A stretch of DNA of 38,369 bases from CAZEFK01 sp964511405 (lineage in GTDB: Bacteria; Pseudomonadota; Alphaproteobacteria; Elsterales; Elsteraceae). Positions 7,835 through 17,600 of the stretch are shown one piece after another; position 1 is the stretch's first letter; each line of letters starts with the position of its first letter. The stretch covers positions 1 to 38,369 of the forward strand of contig CAZEFK010000046.1 in assembly GCA_964511405.1 (NCBI GenBank), in the 5' to 3' direction. The translations under genes were made by a program, and so were the position numbers. The notes under the pieces are model-generated. The model searched no databases. It saw nothing but the letters and a program-made list of their open reading frames with translations, and was not told the origin of the DNA.

Positions 7835-8442
7835 TCATTTTCGCCCGCCACGGCAACACCTTTGGACCGGGCGACCCGGTGGTGTGGGTCGGGCGCGGGC
7901 AGGACCTGCCGCTGGTCGCATCGGGGCGCCAGCAGGCGCTGCGGCTGGCCGACGCCCTGGCCGCGGCGGCGCTCCGGCCCGCCGCCATCCATGCCGGGCC
8001 GCTGCAGCGGGCGCGCGGCTTTGCCGAACTGATCGCGCAGCGGTTGGCGCTGCCAGACCCGGTCATCGATCCCAGGCTCGACGAGATCGATTACGGCGCT
8101 TGGGGCGGGCTGACCAGCGACCAGATCGCCGAGCGCTTCGGGCAGGCCGCACTCGACGGCTGGAACCGCGACCAGCGCTGGCCCGAAGGCTGCGGCTGGC
8201 AGCCCTCGCCGGCGGCGATCGGCCAGGCCCTGGACAGCGTCCTGGCCGACCTGGACCGGCGTCCAGGGAGCGTGCTGGCAGTCACCAGCAACGGCGTGCT
8301 GCGGCTGCTGAGCCGGCGCCTCGACGGCGCGCCGGCCGACGCCAAGGTCGGCACCGGTCGGGTCTGTCTGGTCGAGGGCGGCCGAGCCGTTGCCTGGAAC
8401 CAGCCGCCGGAGACCGTTTTCGAGGCATGGACGCGGCGCTGA
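7831..8442 (+). CDS. Histidine phosphatase family protein (phosphoglycerate-mutase fold)
   Basis: 203 residues. The catalytic RHG motif lies at the very N-terminus (IIFARHGNTF, phospho-accepting His7). The second-half histidine or acid region is LDEIDYGAWGGLTSDQIAERF, and the late strand LAVTSNGVLRLLSRRL holds an SN where many members have SH, so the second catalytic histidine of the branch may be altered. Such enzymes remove phosphate from sugar phosphates, alpha-ribazole phosphate or other small molecules. The tight overlap with the KdsB-like gene suggests a sugar phosphate, by context only. Its end overlaps the next gene by 16 bases. Confidence 0.82.
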   Translation: MIIFARHGNTFGPGDPVVWVGRGQDLPLVASGRQQALRLADALAAAALRPAAIHAGPLQRARGFAELIAQRLALPDPVIDPRLDEIDYGAWGGLTSDQIAERFGQAALDGWNRDQRWPEGCGWQPSPAAIGQALDSVLADLDRRPGSVLAVTSNGVLRLLSRRLDGAPADAKVGTGRVCLVEGGRAVAWNQPPETVFEAWTRR

Positions 8443-9644
8443 GCGCAGCGGCGGTCGTCCTGTTCGTGGCGACCTATGCGATCGTCGCCGTCGGGCGGCT
8501 GCCGGGCTTCCGCCTGGACCGCACCGGCGCGGCCATGGCCGGCGCGGCCCTGATGATCGCATCGGGCGTGCTGCCGCTGGACGCCGCCTACCGCGCCATC
8601 GACTTCGACACCATCGCCCTGCTGCTGGGCATGATGATCCTGGTCGCCAACCTGCGGCTGGCGGGGTTCTTCCGCGCGGTCAATGGCTGGGTGGCGCCGC
8701 GCGCCCGCCATCCGCTGGCGCTGCTGGCTACGGTGGCGCTGGTCTCGGGCACTCTGTCGGCGTTCCTGGTCAACGATACGGTTTGCCTGGTGCTGACGCC
8801 GCTGGTCCTGGACCTCGCGGTCCGTCTCAGACGCAGGCCACAGCCTTACCTGCTGGCGGTCGCCATGGCCTCGAATGTCGGCAGCACCGCCACCATCACC
8901 GGCAATCCGCAGAACATGATCATCGGCAGCCTGTCCCACCTTCCCTACGGACGCTTCGCCGGGGCCCTGGCCCCCGTCGCGGCGGTCGGGTTGGTGCTGA
9001 CGGTGGCCCTGATCGCGCTGGCCTATCGGCGCGAGATCCTGCAGGGCGCGCCGCTGGCCGGCGAAGCCATGCCGGCGCGGGTCAACCGGCCGGTGCTGAG
9101 CAAGGCGCTGCTGGTCACGGCCGCGACCGTCGCGGCCTTCTTCGCGGGCGTGGCGCCGGCGCGGGCGGCCCTGGCCGGCGGCGCCGTGCTGCTGATCACG
9201 CGCCGGGTCAAGGCCGACAAGGTCTATCGCGAGATCGACGGCCGGCTGCTGCTGATGTTCGCCGGGCTGTTCGTGGTGGTCGCCGGCGCCGAGCAGCGGC
9301 TGCTGACGCCTGACTTGGTCGCGACGGTCACCGCCTGGCATCTCGATCGCCTGCCGATGCTGGCCCTGGTCACCGCGGTGCTGTCGAACCTGGTCAGCAA
9401 CGTCCCGGCCGTGCTGGTGCTGAAGCCCTTCGTGGCCGCCCTGCCCGACCCGGGCCGGGCGTGGCTCGGCGCCGCCATGGCCTCGACCTTGGCCGGCAAT
9501 TTCACGATCCTGGGCTCGGTCGCCAATCTCATCGTCGTGCAGCGGGCGCGCGCCGACGGCATCGAGATCGGCTTCTGGGAGTATCTCAAGGTGGGAGCGC
9601 CGCTCACGGTCCTGACCATCCTGGCCGGCGTGCTGTGGCTATGA
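8427..9644 (+). CDS. ArsB/NhaD (ion transporter superfamily) permease
   Basis: 405 residues with about ten to twelve hydrophobic segments across the whole length. Residues near 135-165 hold AMASNVGSTATITGNPQNMIIGSL, the signature of this superfamily. The repeated C-terminal counterpart is ASTLAGNFTILGSVANLIVVQRA; these paired hairpins line the substrate site. An earlier SAFLVNDTVCLVLTPLVL segment matches the same fold. Members export arsenite, exchange sodium for protons or move carboxylates, and sequence alone does not choose between them. It is co-transcribed with the preceding phosphatase and overlaps the ABC exporter by ATGA. Confidence 0.85.
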   Translation: MDAALSAAAVVLFVATYAIVAVGRLPGFRLDRTGAAMAGAALMIASGVLPLDAAYRAIDFDTIALLLGMMILVANLRLAGFFRAVNGWVAPRARHPLALLATVALVSGTLSAFLVNDTVCLVLTPLVLDLAVRLRRRPQPYLLAVAMASNVGSTATITGNPQNMIIGSLSHLPYGRFAGALAPVAAVGLVLTVALIALAYRREILQGAPLAGEAMPARVNRPVLSKALLVTAATVAAFFAGVAPARAALAGGAVLLITRRVKADKVYREIDGRLLLMFAGLFVVVAGAEQRLLTPDLVATVTAWHLDRLPMLALVTAVLSNLVSNVPAVLVLKPFVAALPDPGRAWLGAAMASTLAGNFTILGSVANLIVVQRARADGIEIGFWEYLKVGAPLTVLTILAGVLWL

Positions 9645-11485
9645 TCCGCGGCCCGACCACGGTCAGCCGCCATGCCGGGCGCGACGACGCCGACCTGGTG
9701 CGCGGCCGCGGGCTGCGCGACGACGTGGCGGCGATCCGGCGCGTCCTGCCGCAGCTGTGGCCGGCCGACGACCCAGCCCTGCGCCGGCGCGTCGCCTTCT
9801 GCCTGGGCTTCGTGGCGGTGTCGTCGCTGGTGACCGGCACCGTGCCGCTGCTGTTCGCCCGGGCCGTCGACGCCTACGCCGGGCGGCTCGATCCGTGGCT
9901 GGCGGCACCGATCCTGGCGCTGGTCGCCTATGCCGTGGCGGCGTGGGTCGGGCGCCTGCTCGGCCAGCTGTATTTCCTGGCCTACGGTCCGATCGAGCAG
10001 CGCATCGTGCGCCGGGTCAGCCGCCAATTCTTCGACCATCTGCACCGGCTGTCGCTGCGCTTCCACCTGGGCCGGCAGACCGGCGGTCTGTCGGACATCC
10101 AGGCCCGCGGCCTGGGCGGCATCCGCTCGATGCTCAACGACAGCGTGTTCCAGATCCTGCCGCTGGCGATCGAAGTCGCAACCATCCTGGCGATCGTCAT
10201 GACCCGGCTGTCGCCGCTCTATGCCGGGCTGGTCGCGGCCACGCTGGCCGCCTTCGCCGCGGTCATGACCCGCGGCGCCGATACCCTGCGCGCCAACATG
10301 CGCCTGATGAACCGGATCAGTGCGCGCGCCCACGGCCAGGCGCTCGACAGCCTGATCAACTACGAGACCGTGAAGTATTTCGGCGCCGAAGCGGCGATCG
10401 CCCGGCGCTACGACGACGAGCTGGCCGAGGTCGAGCGGCTGGCCGGCCGCGCCCTGGCGCTGCGCAGCGCGTCGGGCATGGCCCAGGTCACGGTGCTGAG
10501 CGTGGGGCTGGGCGTCATGCTGGCGCTCGGCGGGCGCGACATCGAGGCCGGGCGCATGACCGTCGGCAGCCTGGTGCTGGTCAACAGCTACCTGCTGCGG
10601 CTGGCCCGGCCGCTAGAGATGATGGGCCGGATCTTCCGGGCCGTGCGCACGGCGCTGGCCAACATCGAGCAGCTTTACCAGCTGCTCGACGAGACGCCCG
10701 AGATCCGCGACGCCCCCGATGCCCGGCCGCTGCCGCCGGGCCCCGGCGCGCTGGCCTTCGAGGCCGTGACCTTCGCCTATGACGAGCGCCGCCCGGTGCT
10801 GCGCGACGCCAGCTTCACCGTGCCGGCCGGCAGCACCCTGGCCGTGGTCGGCGCGTCGGGCGCCGGCAAATCGACCCTGGCCCGCCTGCTGTTCCGGTTC
10901 TACGACCCGACCGCCGGCCGGATCCTGATCGACGGCGCCGATATCCGGACGGTGACCCAGGCCTCGCTGCGCGCCGCCATCGCGGTGGTGCCACAGGACA
11001 CCGTGCTGTTCAACTCGACCCTCTACGACAACATCGCCTTCGCCCGGGTCGACGCGACGCCGGACGACGTCGACGCCGCGGCGGCGGCCGCCCAGCTCGA
11101 CCACTTCGTCGCCAGCCTGCCCGACGGCTGGGACACCCTGGTCGGCGAGCGCGGCCTGAAGCTGTCGGGCGGCGAGAAGCAGCGCGTGGCGATCGCCCGC
11201 GCGATCCTCAAGCGGCCGCGCCTGTTCGTGTTCGACGAGGCGACCTCGGCCCTGGACAGCGCCACCGAGCAGGCGATCCAGGCGCAGATCGCGGCGGTCG
11301 CCAAGTCGGCCACGACCCTGATCATCGCCCATCGGCTGTCGACGGTGACCCATGCCGACCGGATCATCGTGCTGGAGCACGGCCGGATCGTCGAGCACGG
11401 CCGCCACGCCGAGCTGGTGGCGCTGGGCGGCCGCTATGCCGACCTGTGGGAGCGCCAACACCGGGCCGGCGCGGTCACGCGCTGA
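9641..11485 (+). CDS. Atm1-type ABC half-exporter
   Basis: 614 residues, one membrane domain followed by one ATPase domain. About six membrane segments lie between residues 45 and 320, including the motif QLYFLAYGPIEQRI and the coupling segment LSLRFHLGRQTGGLSDIQARG, both close to Atm1/HMT-type exporters, as is INYETVKYFGAE. The ATPase has Walker A GASGAGKST (Lys410), Q-loop VPQDTVLFNSTLYDNI, signature LSGGEKQRVAIARA, Walker B LFVFDEATSALD and H-loop IIAHRLSTV. Relatives export glutathione-linked sulfur or metal species. The last 32 bases lie inside the left 64-bp direct repeat. Before the island arrived this gene probably converged on, and overlapped, the DUF4864-like gene now at 20522. Confidence 0.93.
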   Translation: MIRGPTTVSRHAGRDDADLVRGRGLRDDVAAIRRVLPQLWPADDPALRRRVAFCLGFVAVSSLVTGTVPLLFARAVDAYAGRLDPWLAAPILALVAYAVAAWVGRLLGQLYFLAYGPIEQRIVRRVSRQFFDHLHRLSLRFHLGRQTGGLSDIQARGLGGIRSMLNDSVFQILPLAIEVATILAIVMTRLSPLYAGLVAATLAAFAAVMTRGADTLRANMRLMNRISARAHGQALDSLINYETVKYFGAEAAIARRYDDELAEVERLAGRALALRSASGMAQVTVLSVGLGVMLALGGRDIEAGRMTVGSLVLVNSYLLRLARPLEMMGRIFRAVRTALANIEQLYQLLDETPEIRDAPDARPLPPGPGALAFEAVTFAYDERRPVLRDASFTVPAGSTLAVVGASGAGKSTLARLLFRFYDPTAGRILIDGADIRTVTQASLRAAIAVVPQDTVLFNSTLYDNIAFARVDATPDDVDAAAAAAQLDHFVASLPDGWDTLVGERGLKLSGGEKQRVAIARAILKRPRLFVFDEATSALDSATEQAIQAQIAAVAKSATTLIIAHRLSTVTHADRIIVLEHGRIVEHGRHAELVALGGRYADLWERQHRAGAVTR

Positions 11486-11517
11486 CGCCGGGCTCCGCCA
11501 GCCGGCAGCCCGCGATC
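11454..11517. repeat. Left 64-bp direct repeat bounding the defence island
   Basis: Matches 20501-20564 at 62 of 64 bases with no gaps; differences are at 11479 (G, A in the right copy) and 11502 (C, T in the right copy). It starts GCCAACACCGGGCCGGCGCG and ends CAGCCCGCGATC. The part to 11485 is the true end of the ABC exporter gene, and 11486-11517 is a non-functional copy of the end of the DUF4864-like gene. The change at 11479 is synonymous in the exporter. Confidence 0.95.
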
Positions 11518-11580
11518 GCTGGCCATGGCGAGCGGGACCCTAACCGGCTGACCCACCGCAGTGGCCATCGCGCGCGGTCG

Positions 11581-11829
11581 TCATTCGGCATCTAGCCGGT
11601 CGTCGGGACGCGGCTCATTACGCCCCGAGAGCGCCAGGGCCTTTGCCAGAGCGCCCGGCTTTGCGCGCGCAGCCCGCGCCCGAAAATACCGCTCGGTTTC
11701 GGCCTGAGCGCCGACCCGGCCAGCAAGTGCCGACACGATGTACTGGTTGAGGCTGACGCCGGCGGCCTCCGCCTGCGCGGCGGCCTCAGCCTTCAGATCT
11801 TCGGGCAGCCGCAGCGGAAAAGTGGTCAT
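11581..11829 (-). CDS. Ribbon-helix-helix antitoxin
   Basis: 82 residues. The N-terminus TTFPLRLPEDLKAEAAAQAE followed by AGVSLNQYIVSALAGRVG is a clear Arc/HicB-type ribbon-helix-helix fold: a basic beta strand and two helices. The C-terminal tail (YFRARAARAKPGALAKALAL) would wrap the toxin. Such antitoxins neutralise their partner and repress their own operon as dimers. The gene overlaps the PIN toxin upstream by ATGA, so the toxin is made first, the reverse of the commonest order. It is the first gene inside the left repeat. Confidence 0.85.
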   Translation of the reverse strand: MTTFPLRLPEDLKAEAAAQAEAAGVSLNQYIVSALAGRVGAQAETERYFRARAARAKPGALAKALALSGRNEPRPDDRLDAE

Positions 11830-12248
11830 CGGATCCTCCTGAGCAGTGGGCCCGGGCGGCTGACCGCGATGCCAAAGCGCTCGGCTGCCGCGCCCAAATC
11901 CTTGAGGTTGAAGCTGACGATCGCGTGGGCGCCACCGTTGACTGCGGTCTCAAGCACCAGATCGTCGTCCGGGTCGGCTGCCGCTGGCCGCCAGCGCATA
12001 TGAAAGGCCACCGGCGTCGCCAGTTCCGCCAACTCGGTCAGCGCGTCGTCCATGATGCCGCGGGGGAGGCCGAAGCGCTCCAGGTTCTCCGGGCGGGTCA
12101 GCACGGCGTCATACTCGATCAGCAGCGCCGTCGACACCAACAGCTCGGCGCGGCCCGCAAGGACCGCTTCTAGGACCGCGCGTGACGCACCCGTGGCGCT
12201 GTCGAAGGCGGCGAACAGGACGTCGGTGTCGACGACCAGTCTGATCAT
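11826..12248 (-). CDS. PIN-domain toxin (COG1569-like ribonuclease)
   Basis: 140 residues from the ATG at 12248. The PIN fold is shown by the opening MIRLVVDTDVLFAAF with the first metal-binding aspartates, by STALLIEYDAVL, by DPDDDLVLETAVNGGAHAIVSFNLKDL with the later acidic cluster, and by the C-terminal GIAVSRPGPLLRRI strand. PIN toxins cleave RNA, often tRNA, using Mg2+ held by these acids. A TTG at 12284 would extend the protein by 12 residues but would start inside a promoter-like -35 box, so I prefer the ATG. With the overlapping antitoxin gene it would help keep the island in the genome. Confidence 0.85.
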   Translation of the reverse strand: MIRLVVDTDVLFAAFDSATGASRAVLEAVLAGRAELLVSTALLIEYDAVLTRPENLERFGLPRGIMDDALTELAELATPVAFHMRWRPAAADPDDDLVLETAVNGGAHAIVSFNLKDLGAAAERFGIAVSRPGPLLRRIR

Positions 12249-12254
12249 GCCGGC

Positions 12255-12284
12255 ATAATATCCGGAATCGGAGGTCGTCGCCAA
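12255..12284 (-). promoter_or_regulatory. Candidate promoter for the toxin-antitoxin operon, possibly leaderless
   Basis: On the minus strand TTGGCG (12279-12284) and TATTAT (12255-12260) are 18 bases apart. Only six bases separate the -10 box from the toxin ATG, so transcription would begin at or next to the start codon. No ribosome-binding site is visible. Confidence 0.45.
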
Positions 12285-12435
12285 GTTATGGCATCGCGGG
12301 CGATGTCACACGGTTCGTAGAGGGACTCCGAAGGAGGATGCCAGGCAACTTTGGGCCAGCCGATGGGAATCGCGCCTGTTGGCCCGGCGGACGCCCGCGC
12401 ACGGAATGGTCGTGTTGCGCCGCAGATGCGGTCGG

Positions 12436-12441
12436 TATATC
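12436..12441 (+). promoter_or_regulatory. Possible -10 box of the jet-like operon
   Basis: TATATC lies 28 bases before the jetA start, with a poor -35 region (TGTTGC 17 bases upstream). GAGG at 12459-12462 is the likely ribosome-binding site, seven bases before the ATG. The rest of the 220-base gap between the toxin and jetA shows nothing I can name. Confidence 0.25.
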
Positions 12442-12469
12442 CCGGATTGTCGGCCCGTGAGGATCCCTG

Positions 12470-13921
12470 ATGCGCCTGCCCGATCTGACGCGCCAGCAGC
12501 GCAACATGGCGCGACTTGCGCCCTTGATGCGGCTCGACCACCAGAAGAATGTCGTGCTTCGGGCAGTGCCGGAGGGGGTGCGGGATCGCATAGATTTGAA
12601 GCAGGCGATTCTGTTCCTGCTCGACTATGTCATGGTGCAAAGCGGGCTCAGCCTCGGCGCCGTGCCGGCGGAGGTCAAGGCGGCAGTCGCCGAGGCGTTG
12701 CGCGTGGTCACGCCGATTGCAGAGCCTCATGCCGACCATGTGGCCGACGTGGTGCACAGCTGGCTGCTTCAACCCGACGAGCGTACCGGCATTTTCCGTG
12801 AGGATTATTTCGACTGCAATGACAACAGCTGGAAATCCGAAGAATTCCGGTATTTGCGCGTGGTCATCGATGACGTGACGGGCAAGGTGTTGCTGCGCCT
12901 GGGTGACGCCGGGGCGATCATTCATATCGGCATGCTCGACCTGGACGACACCTTCGCCGCCGAGATCGAGGCCGAGATCATCCGCCGCGCCATCGCGCGC
13001 GGCCGGTTCGACGACGCGGTGGACGCGGCGACCCGGGCGCTCAAGCGGTCGCAGAAATATCGGGCCGATCTGACCAGCCATCTGATCCACGCACGGCGTG
13101 CTCTCGACGGTGGCGGCTGGGTTCGCAATGCGCTTCCGCTTTTGGAGGAAGCTCGACGGCATTTGGAAGAACGCCAGCGCGACGACCAGGCCGTGATGCT
13201 GGCGGTCGGTGACAAGATCGCAACGCTTCAGGACGATGCGGCGAGCCTTGCAAAGGCAGTGCGCGTCCGCGAACTGGTCGCCGACTGTCGGCGCATCCAT
13301 GCCGCCCTGTTCGTCGACGTTTGCGAGGCGAACGAGAAATTTCGCGCGATGCAGGCTCGCGTCTTCGCCGTGCGGCGGGTCGAGGACATGCTCGACCCCG
13401 AGGAGGGCGTGCTGTTGCCGCTGTTGCGGGCGCCGATTGGCCGGGTGGAGGATCTGGCGCTCGTGATCGGGACGGCGTTCGCCGCGCCCGCGGCGCCGGG
13501 ACTGCTCGACCTGCCGAGGTTCTGGTCCGAGATCTCCGGCGAGGCTGTCGCGGAGGACCTGGGCCTCGACGATGGCGACGGCGAGATCGTGCCGCTGGAG
13601 CAGATACCGCCCCTCTATGACGAGGCCTTCATCCGGGATGTCGACGCCTGGCTCACCGAGCACGCGGCCATGGAGCGCGACCTGCCGGTCGACCGGGCCG
13701 CGCGCCAGCTGACCGCCGAGCGCTCGATGGCGGCTGCGCGATGTTGCGTGCTGCTGTTCCTGCACCACTATCAGAGCGGGACGCCGGGCCGCGCGGATGT
13801 CGCCGCGCCGCTTCTGGTGTTCCGAGGCGACCGGCAGTGGCGGCAGGGCGAGATGTCCGGCGATTGGCTGAGCCTGCGGCCACGGGCGCCAGCCGAAGCC
13901 ACGGGGACCGGCGACGCGTGA
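12470..13921 (+). CDS. jetA: JetA-like (MksF/MukF-type) kleisin subunit of a Wadjet-like system
   Basis: 483 residues, no signal peptide. Assigned mainly from its place as first gene of a four-gene A-B-C-D operon and from its mostly helical build. The N-terminal helical region has QKNVVLRAVPEGVRDRIDL; a beta-rich segment near 120-150 has EEFRYLRVVIDDVTGKVLLR. A helical middle follows (IIRRAIARGRFDDAVDAATR, HLIHARRALDGGGW, LLEEARRHLEERQRDDQ), and a winged-helix-like C-terminus. JetA bridges the two JetC heads and recruits JetB. Resemblance to known JetA proteins is weak by eye, so the family is divergent. Its stop overlaps the jetB GTG start. Confidence 0.7.
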   Translation: MRLPDLTRQQRNMARLAPLMRLDHQKNVVLRAVPEGVRDRIDLKQAILFLLDYVMVQSGLSLGAVPAEVKAAVAEALRVVTPIAEPHADHVADVVHSWLLQPDERTGIFREDYFDCNDNSWKSEEFRYLRVVIDDVTGKVLLRLGDAGAIIHIGMLDLDDTFAAEIEAEIIRRAIARGRFDDAVDAATRALKRSQKYRADLTSHLIHARRALDGGGWVRNALPLLEEARRHLEERQRDDQAVMLAVGDKIATLQDDAASLAKAVRVRELVADCRRIHAALFVDVCEANEKFRAMQARVFAVRRVEDMLDPEEGVLLPLLRAPIGRVEDLALVIGTAFAAPAAPGLLDLPRFWSEISGEAVAEDLGLDDGDGEIVPLEQIPPLYDEAFIRDVDAWLTEHAAMERDLPVDRAARQLTAERSMAAARCCVLLFLHHYQSGTPGRADVAAPLLVFRGDRQWRQGEMSGDWLSLRPRAPAEATGTGDA

Positions 13922-14679
13922 TCGACGACCAACTCGGCGATGCCGGCCAGGCGGCGCGCCTGATTGGCAAAGCCCTGCATCTCCGGCTCGACAGCTCGCA
14001 GGACGAGGACTACCGCGTCCTGGCCGCCCGGTATGAGGCCTCTGCCGGCTTCCGGCGCCTTGTCGCCGAAATCGCCGCCGGGTTGGGCCTGATCGTGACC
14101 GGCATGCTGGGGAGCGCCGAGCGCGGCAAGCTGGTGGTGCGACCGTCGACTGCGGACAGTCCGTTCGCCGCGCTCGCGGCCGATTTCTCCGACGCCGCTC
14201 GCGGCCTCAAGCGCGGCGTCTTCGCCTTGGTGTACGTTGCGATCGCAGCCGCGTTCTGGCGCTCGGCTGCCGACCTCAAGGCCGCGGTCGACAGCGAGCT
14301 GCGGCTGACCGCCGCCAACGTCGCGGTCCTGTTGCGCACGCTGTGCGATCGGCTGTCCGACGCGGGCGAGGCGGCGTTGCTGCGCGACGCCCCTCGGCTC
14401 CGTGCCGCCTGGCGCGAGGTCCGCTCGCTGCCCGAGGCCCGCGAAGCGGCCCAGCGGGCCGGGCGCAACGATCTCTTGGGCCTGTGCCAGATCGCCATGG
14501 ATCGGCTGGCCGAGCAGGACATGCTCATCATCTACGAGATCGGCGGGGCGACCTTTTACTTGCCAACGCCACGCCTGCGGCTGCAGCTGCAGGAGACCTT
14601 GCGCCACGATCTTCACCGGGCCTTGCTGGCTCTGCTGGAAGTCCAGCCGCCGGTGGCAGACGCCGAGCCCCTGGACTGA
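13918..14679 (+). CDS. jetB: JetB-like (MksE/MukE-type) subunit of a Wadjet-like system
   Basis: 253 residues from a GTG at 13918 overlapping the jetA stop (GTGA). It has the look of MksE/JetB: helical N-terminus, a DEDYRVLAARYEASAGFRRL segment, a strand pair LIVTGMLGSAERGKLVVRP, and a winged-helix-like body with GVFALVYVAIAAAFWRSAADL. The C-terminal strand EQDMLIIYEIGGATFYLPTP precedes a final helix. In Wadjet complexes JetB dimers sit on the JetA kleisin and help hold DNA. The identification leans on gene order and size. There is a 4-base gap before jetC. Confidence 0.7.
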   Translation: MIDDQLGDAGQAARLIGKALHLRLDSSQDEDYRVLAARYEASAGFRRLVAEIAAGLGLIVTGMLGSAERGKLVVRPSTADSPFAALAADFSDAARGLKRGVFALVYVAIAAAFWRSAADLKAAVDSELRLTAANVAVLLRTLCDRLSDAGEAALLRDAPRLRAAWREVRSLPEAREAAQRAGRNDLLGLCQIAMDRLAEQDMLIIYEIGGATFYLPTPRLRLQLQETLRHDLHRALLALLEVQPPVADAEPLD

Positions 14680-14683
14680 CCTC

Positions 14684-17600
14684 ATGCTCAAGATCCGCCG
14701 AGTCCACATCGTCAACGCCGGATATGAGGAAGCTACATTCGACGGCGAGACCTTCGACTTTCGCGACCCCGACGAGGTGCTGCCCGCCCACTGCGTCCTT
14801 CATGCAGAGAACGGCACCGGCAAGACCACGGCGCTCGGCCTGATCTTCAACCTGCCGGTGCCCAAGGAATCGCGGTTCCTTCCCCACCTGGTCAAGCCCG
14901 ATTACGAATTTGCCGATTACTTTCCACGCGGGGTCGGCATTGTGGCGATTGAATGGCACGATCCCGCCGGACGCCATCCCGTAACCCTGCAGTTCGTGGT
15001 GCCGCAGCTCAAGGCAAGCGAGCGCCAGACCTGGCGGCGCTGGGCCTTGTTCCGTGCCGCCCCTGGCCTTGCCTTCGACGACCTGCCGATCAAGGGGCTG
15101 GCCGGCGGTCCTCGCACGGCTTTCACAGGGCGCGACGATGTTGCCCTCTGGCTGAGCGAGCATGAGGCACGGTTCGCTGACAGCCATGATTTCGAGGCCG
15201 CTGCCGCCCAGGACGCCTGGCGCCGGATCCTGGAGCGTCACGGAATCGATACGCTCCTGATGGACAGCCAGCTCGAGTTCAACCGCCAGGAGGGCGGGCT
15301 TGACGCATTCTTGAAGATCCCCACCGAGGAGGAGTTCATCACCCGCTTCCTCGCCCTGTGCCTGGTCGCGCCCGATCAGCCCAGCGACGGGATGGTCGAG
15401 CCAGTCTGCGCGCAGGTCCGGGCCGTCGTCGCGCGCATGACGGGCTATGATGCGCTGATCGCCAAGCGCGGCCTGCTGTACGACCTGACCCATGCGTTCC
15501 AACCCTTCGCCGATGTCGCCCGCGCCTGGCAGGAGCGGCGGATGGCTCTGATCCGAGCCGAAACCCATGCGGCCGCTATTCGGATGGCCGCAGCCGACCG
15601 GGCGGCGCTGCTGGAGGGGCAGGCGGAGGTAGCCGACCAGGCGGCACAGATGCATGGTCGCCGCCAGACCGAGCTGACCGAGCGCGTCCGCCAGGGCGAG
15701 CTGACGGTTGCCGCAGCGCGCCTGCTGCTCACCGAGATGGCGGCACAGGCTGCGGTGGACGAGCGGGAGGCAGCGGTTGCAACCGCCGCCACGGCGCGGC
15801 GACGGCGTGCCTGGATGGCGGCCGCGCGCGACATGGGCGAGATCCTGGCCATCGAGGCGGAGATTGGTGGATACGCCCAGGCGCTGGACGCAGCCGAGCG
15901 CGCGGTTGCTGAGCCGCGGAGCCGCGCCCATGCCGCCGGCGCCACGCTGGCGGCGCTGCTCGATCAGGCCGTGGCCGCGCATCGCCAGGCGACCGACCGG
16001 GAACACGCCGTGGCCGCGGCAGCGCAGGCCGACCAACGCGACAGCCAAGCAGGCCTGAAGCGGATTGCGGCGGAGATGCTGGCGACCCAGCGCGAGGATG
16101 CGGCGCTGGAGGCGAAGATCGAAGCGGCCGACTCAGCGCTGCGCCGGCTGCTGGCGGACGGTGTGATCCGCCCCGCAGAGCAGATCGGCACCGCGATGAC
16201 GCGATGGACCGCCGAACTGGAGGAGGCAGAACGCGCAGCACGCGATGCCGCCGGTCGCGCCGCGCAGCATGATGCCGCCACCGATGCCGCGGCGGCCGAG
16301 GCCGGCGACGCCGAGGCTGCCCGACGGGAAGCGGCGGCGCAGTCCGACGCCGAGCGCGGCCAGGTCGAAGCGGCGGGGCGGAAGCGTGACGAGCTGGTCG
16401 CCGGCGGAGCCTGGCGGGAGCAGCTGGGGGCAGCAGTCGCCTTCGCCCCGGAGGCGGCGGCCATGGCTCAGCAGAGGGCGCGCGACCGCAATGACGAGGC
16501 GCGGCGGGAGCATGGCCAGGCCGATCTTCTGCGCCGCGATGCCGACCACATTGCCCGCCATCGCGTGGCCGCCGTCGACCGCAATGTCGATCTGGTGATG
16601 GAGAGGCTGGAGGAACTGGGCCTGCGCAGCACGATCGCGGCGGCCGGCTGGCTGGCCGACGTGGTGGGCGATGCCGATCGTCTCCGCGCCTATGCGGCCC
16701 AGGATCCTGCCGCGTTTGCCGGGGTTTTCGTGCAGGACCCGGCGGAGCTGGCGCGTGTGCCCCTGCTCGACCTTGGAGGCCTGCCGCTCGACCGGCCGGT
16801 CGCGATGCTAGCGCCGGCCGAGTGTCCGCAAACGGCGATGACCCTGTTGGTCGCCGTCCCCGACCGGGCCGAGGCTTACGACATCACTGCGGCCGAAGCG
16901 CTGGTCGACGATCTCGGGCGCAAGGTGGAGGCCGCGGAGTCGGCGGCGCGCGTGGCCGCCGCGGCCGCCGATATCTTGGCATCGCTCAAGGCGGCGATCG
17001 ACGCGTGGTTCGCCGATTGGGGCGGCGGCCGACTGGAACTGCACCAGGAGCGGATCGTCGAGCTGGATGCCGTCGCCAGCGCTGCCGCCATCCGGGCGCA
17101 GGCGGCGCAGCAACGGGCCGAGGTGGAACGGCGCGCTGCCGCCGCGGCGCGAAGCGAAGCCCAGACACAGGCTCGGCGGGCATTGGCCGCCGAGCAGGCC
17201 GGCATGGCGGCCAAGCGCTGGCAGCGGGACCAAGGCGATGCGCTGCCCGGCTGGCGGGACCGGCGATCGGGCCTGGCCGCTCAGCTGGAGGCGTTGGCGG
17301 AACAGACGAGCCACGAGCAGGCACGCGGCGACGCGGCACGGGAGCGTGCCGAGCAGGCGCGCCTCGCCCTGTACGACCTCAAGCGGCACGTTGCGGACCT
17401 GCTGGGAGAGGGCGAACGGATCGAATTTCGGGCGGCGATCCCGGCCGAGCCGCTGCCGACCCTAGACGACGCTCGGGCGCGGTATCGGTCGAGCGCCGAG
17501 GTTCTGCGCCGGGCCATGGAAGATCGGCTCGGACCCTTGCAAGGCTTGCTCTCCGCCAAGCGCGAGGAGCTCGACAAGCGGACCGGCGCCTTGCGCCGCG

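Noticed and set aside
14528..16048. 506-residue minus-strand frame opposite jetC
   Set aside because: Shadow frame of high-GC DNA; composition lacks protein-like motifs and overlaps jetB and jetC, which are clearly coding.
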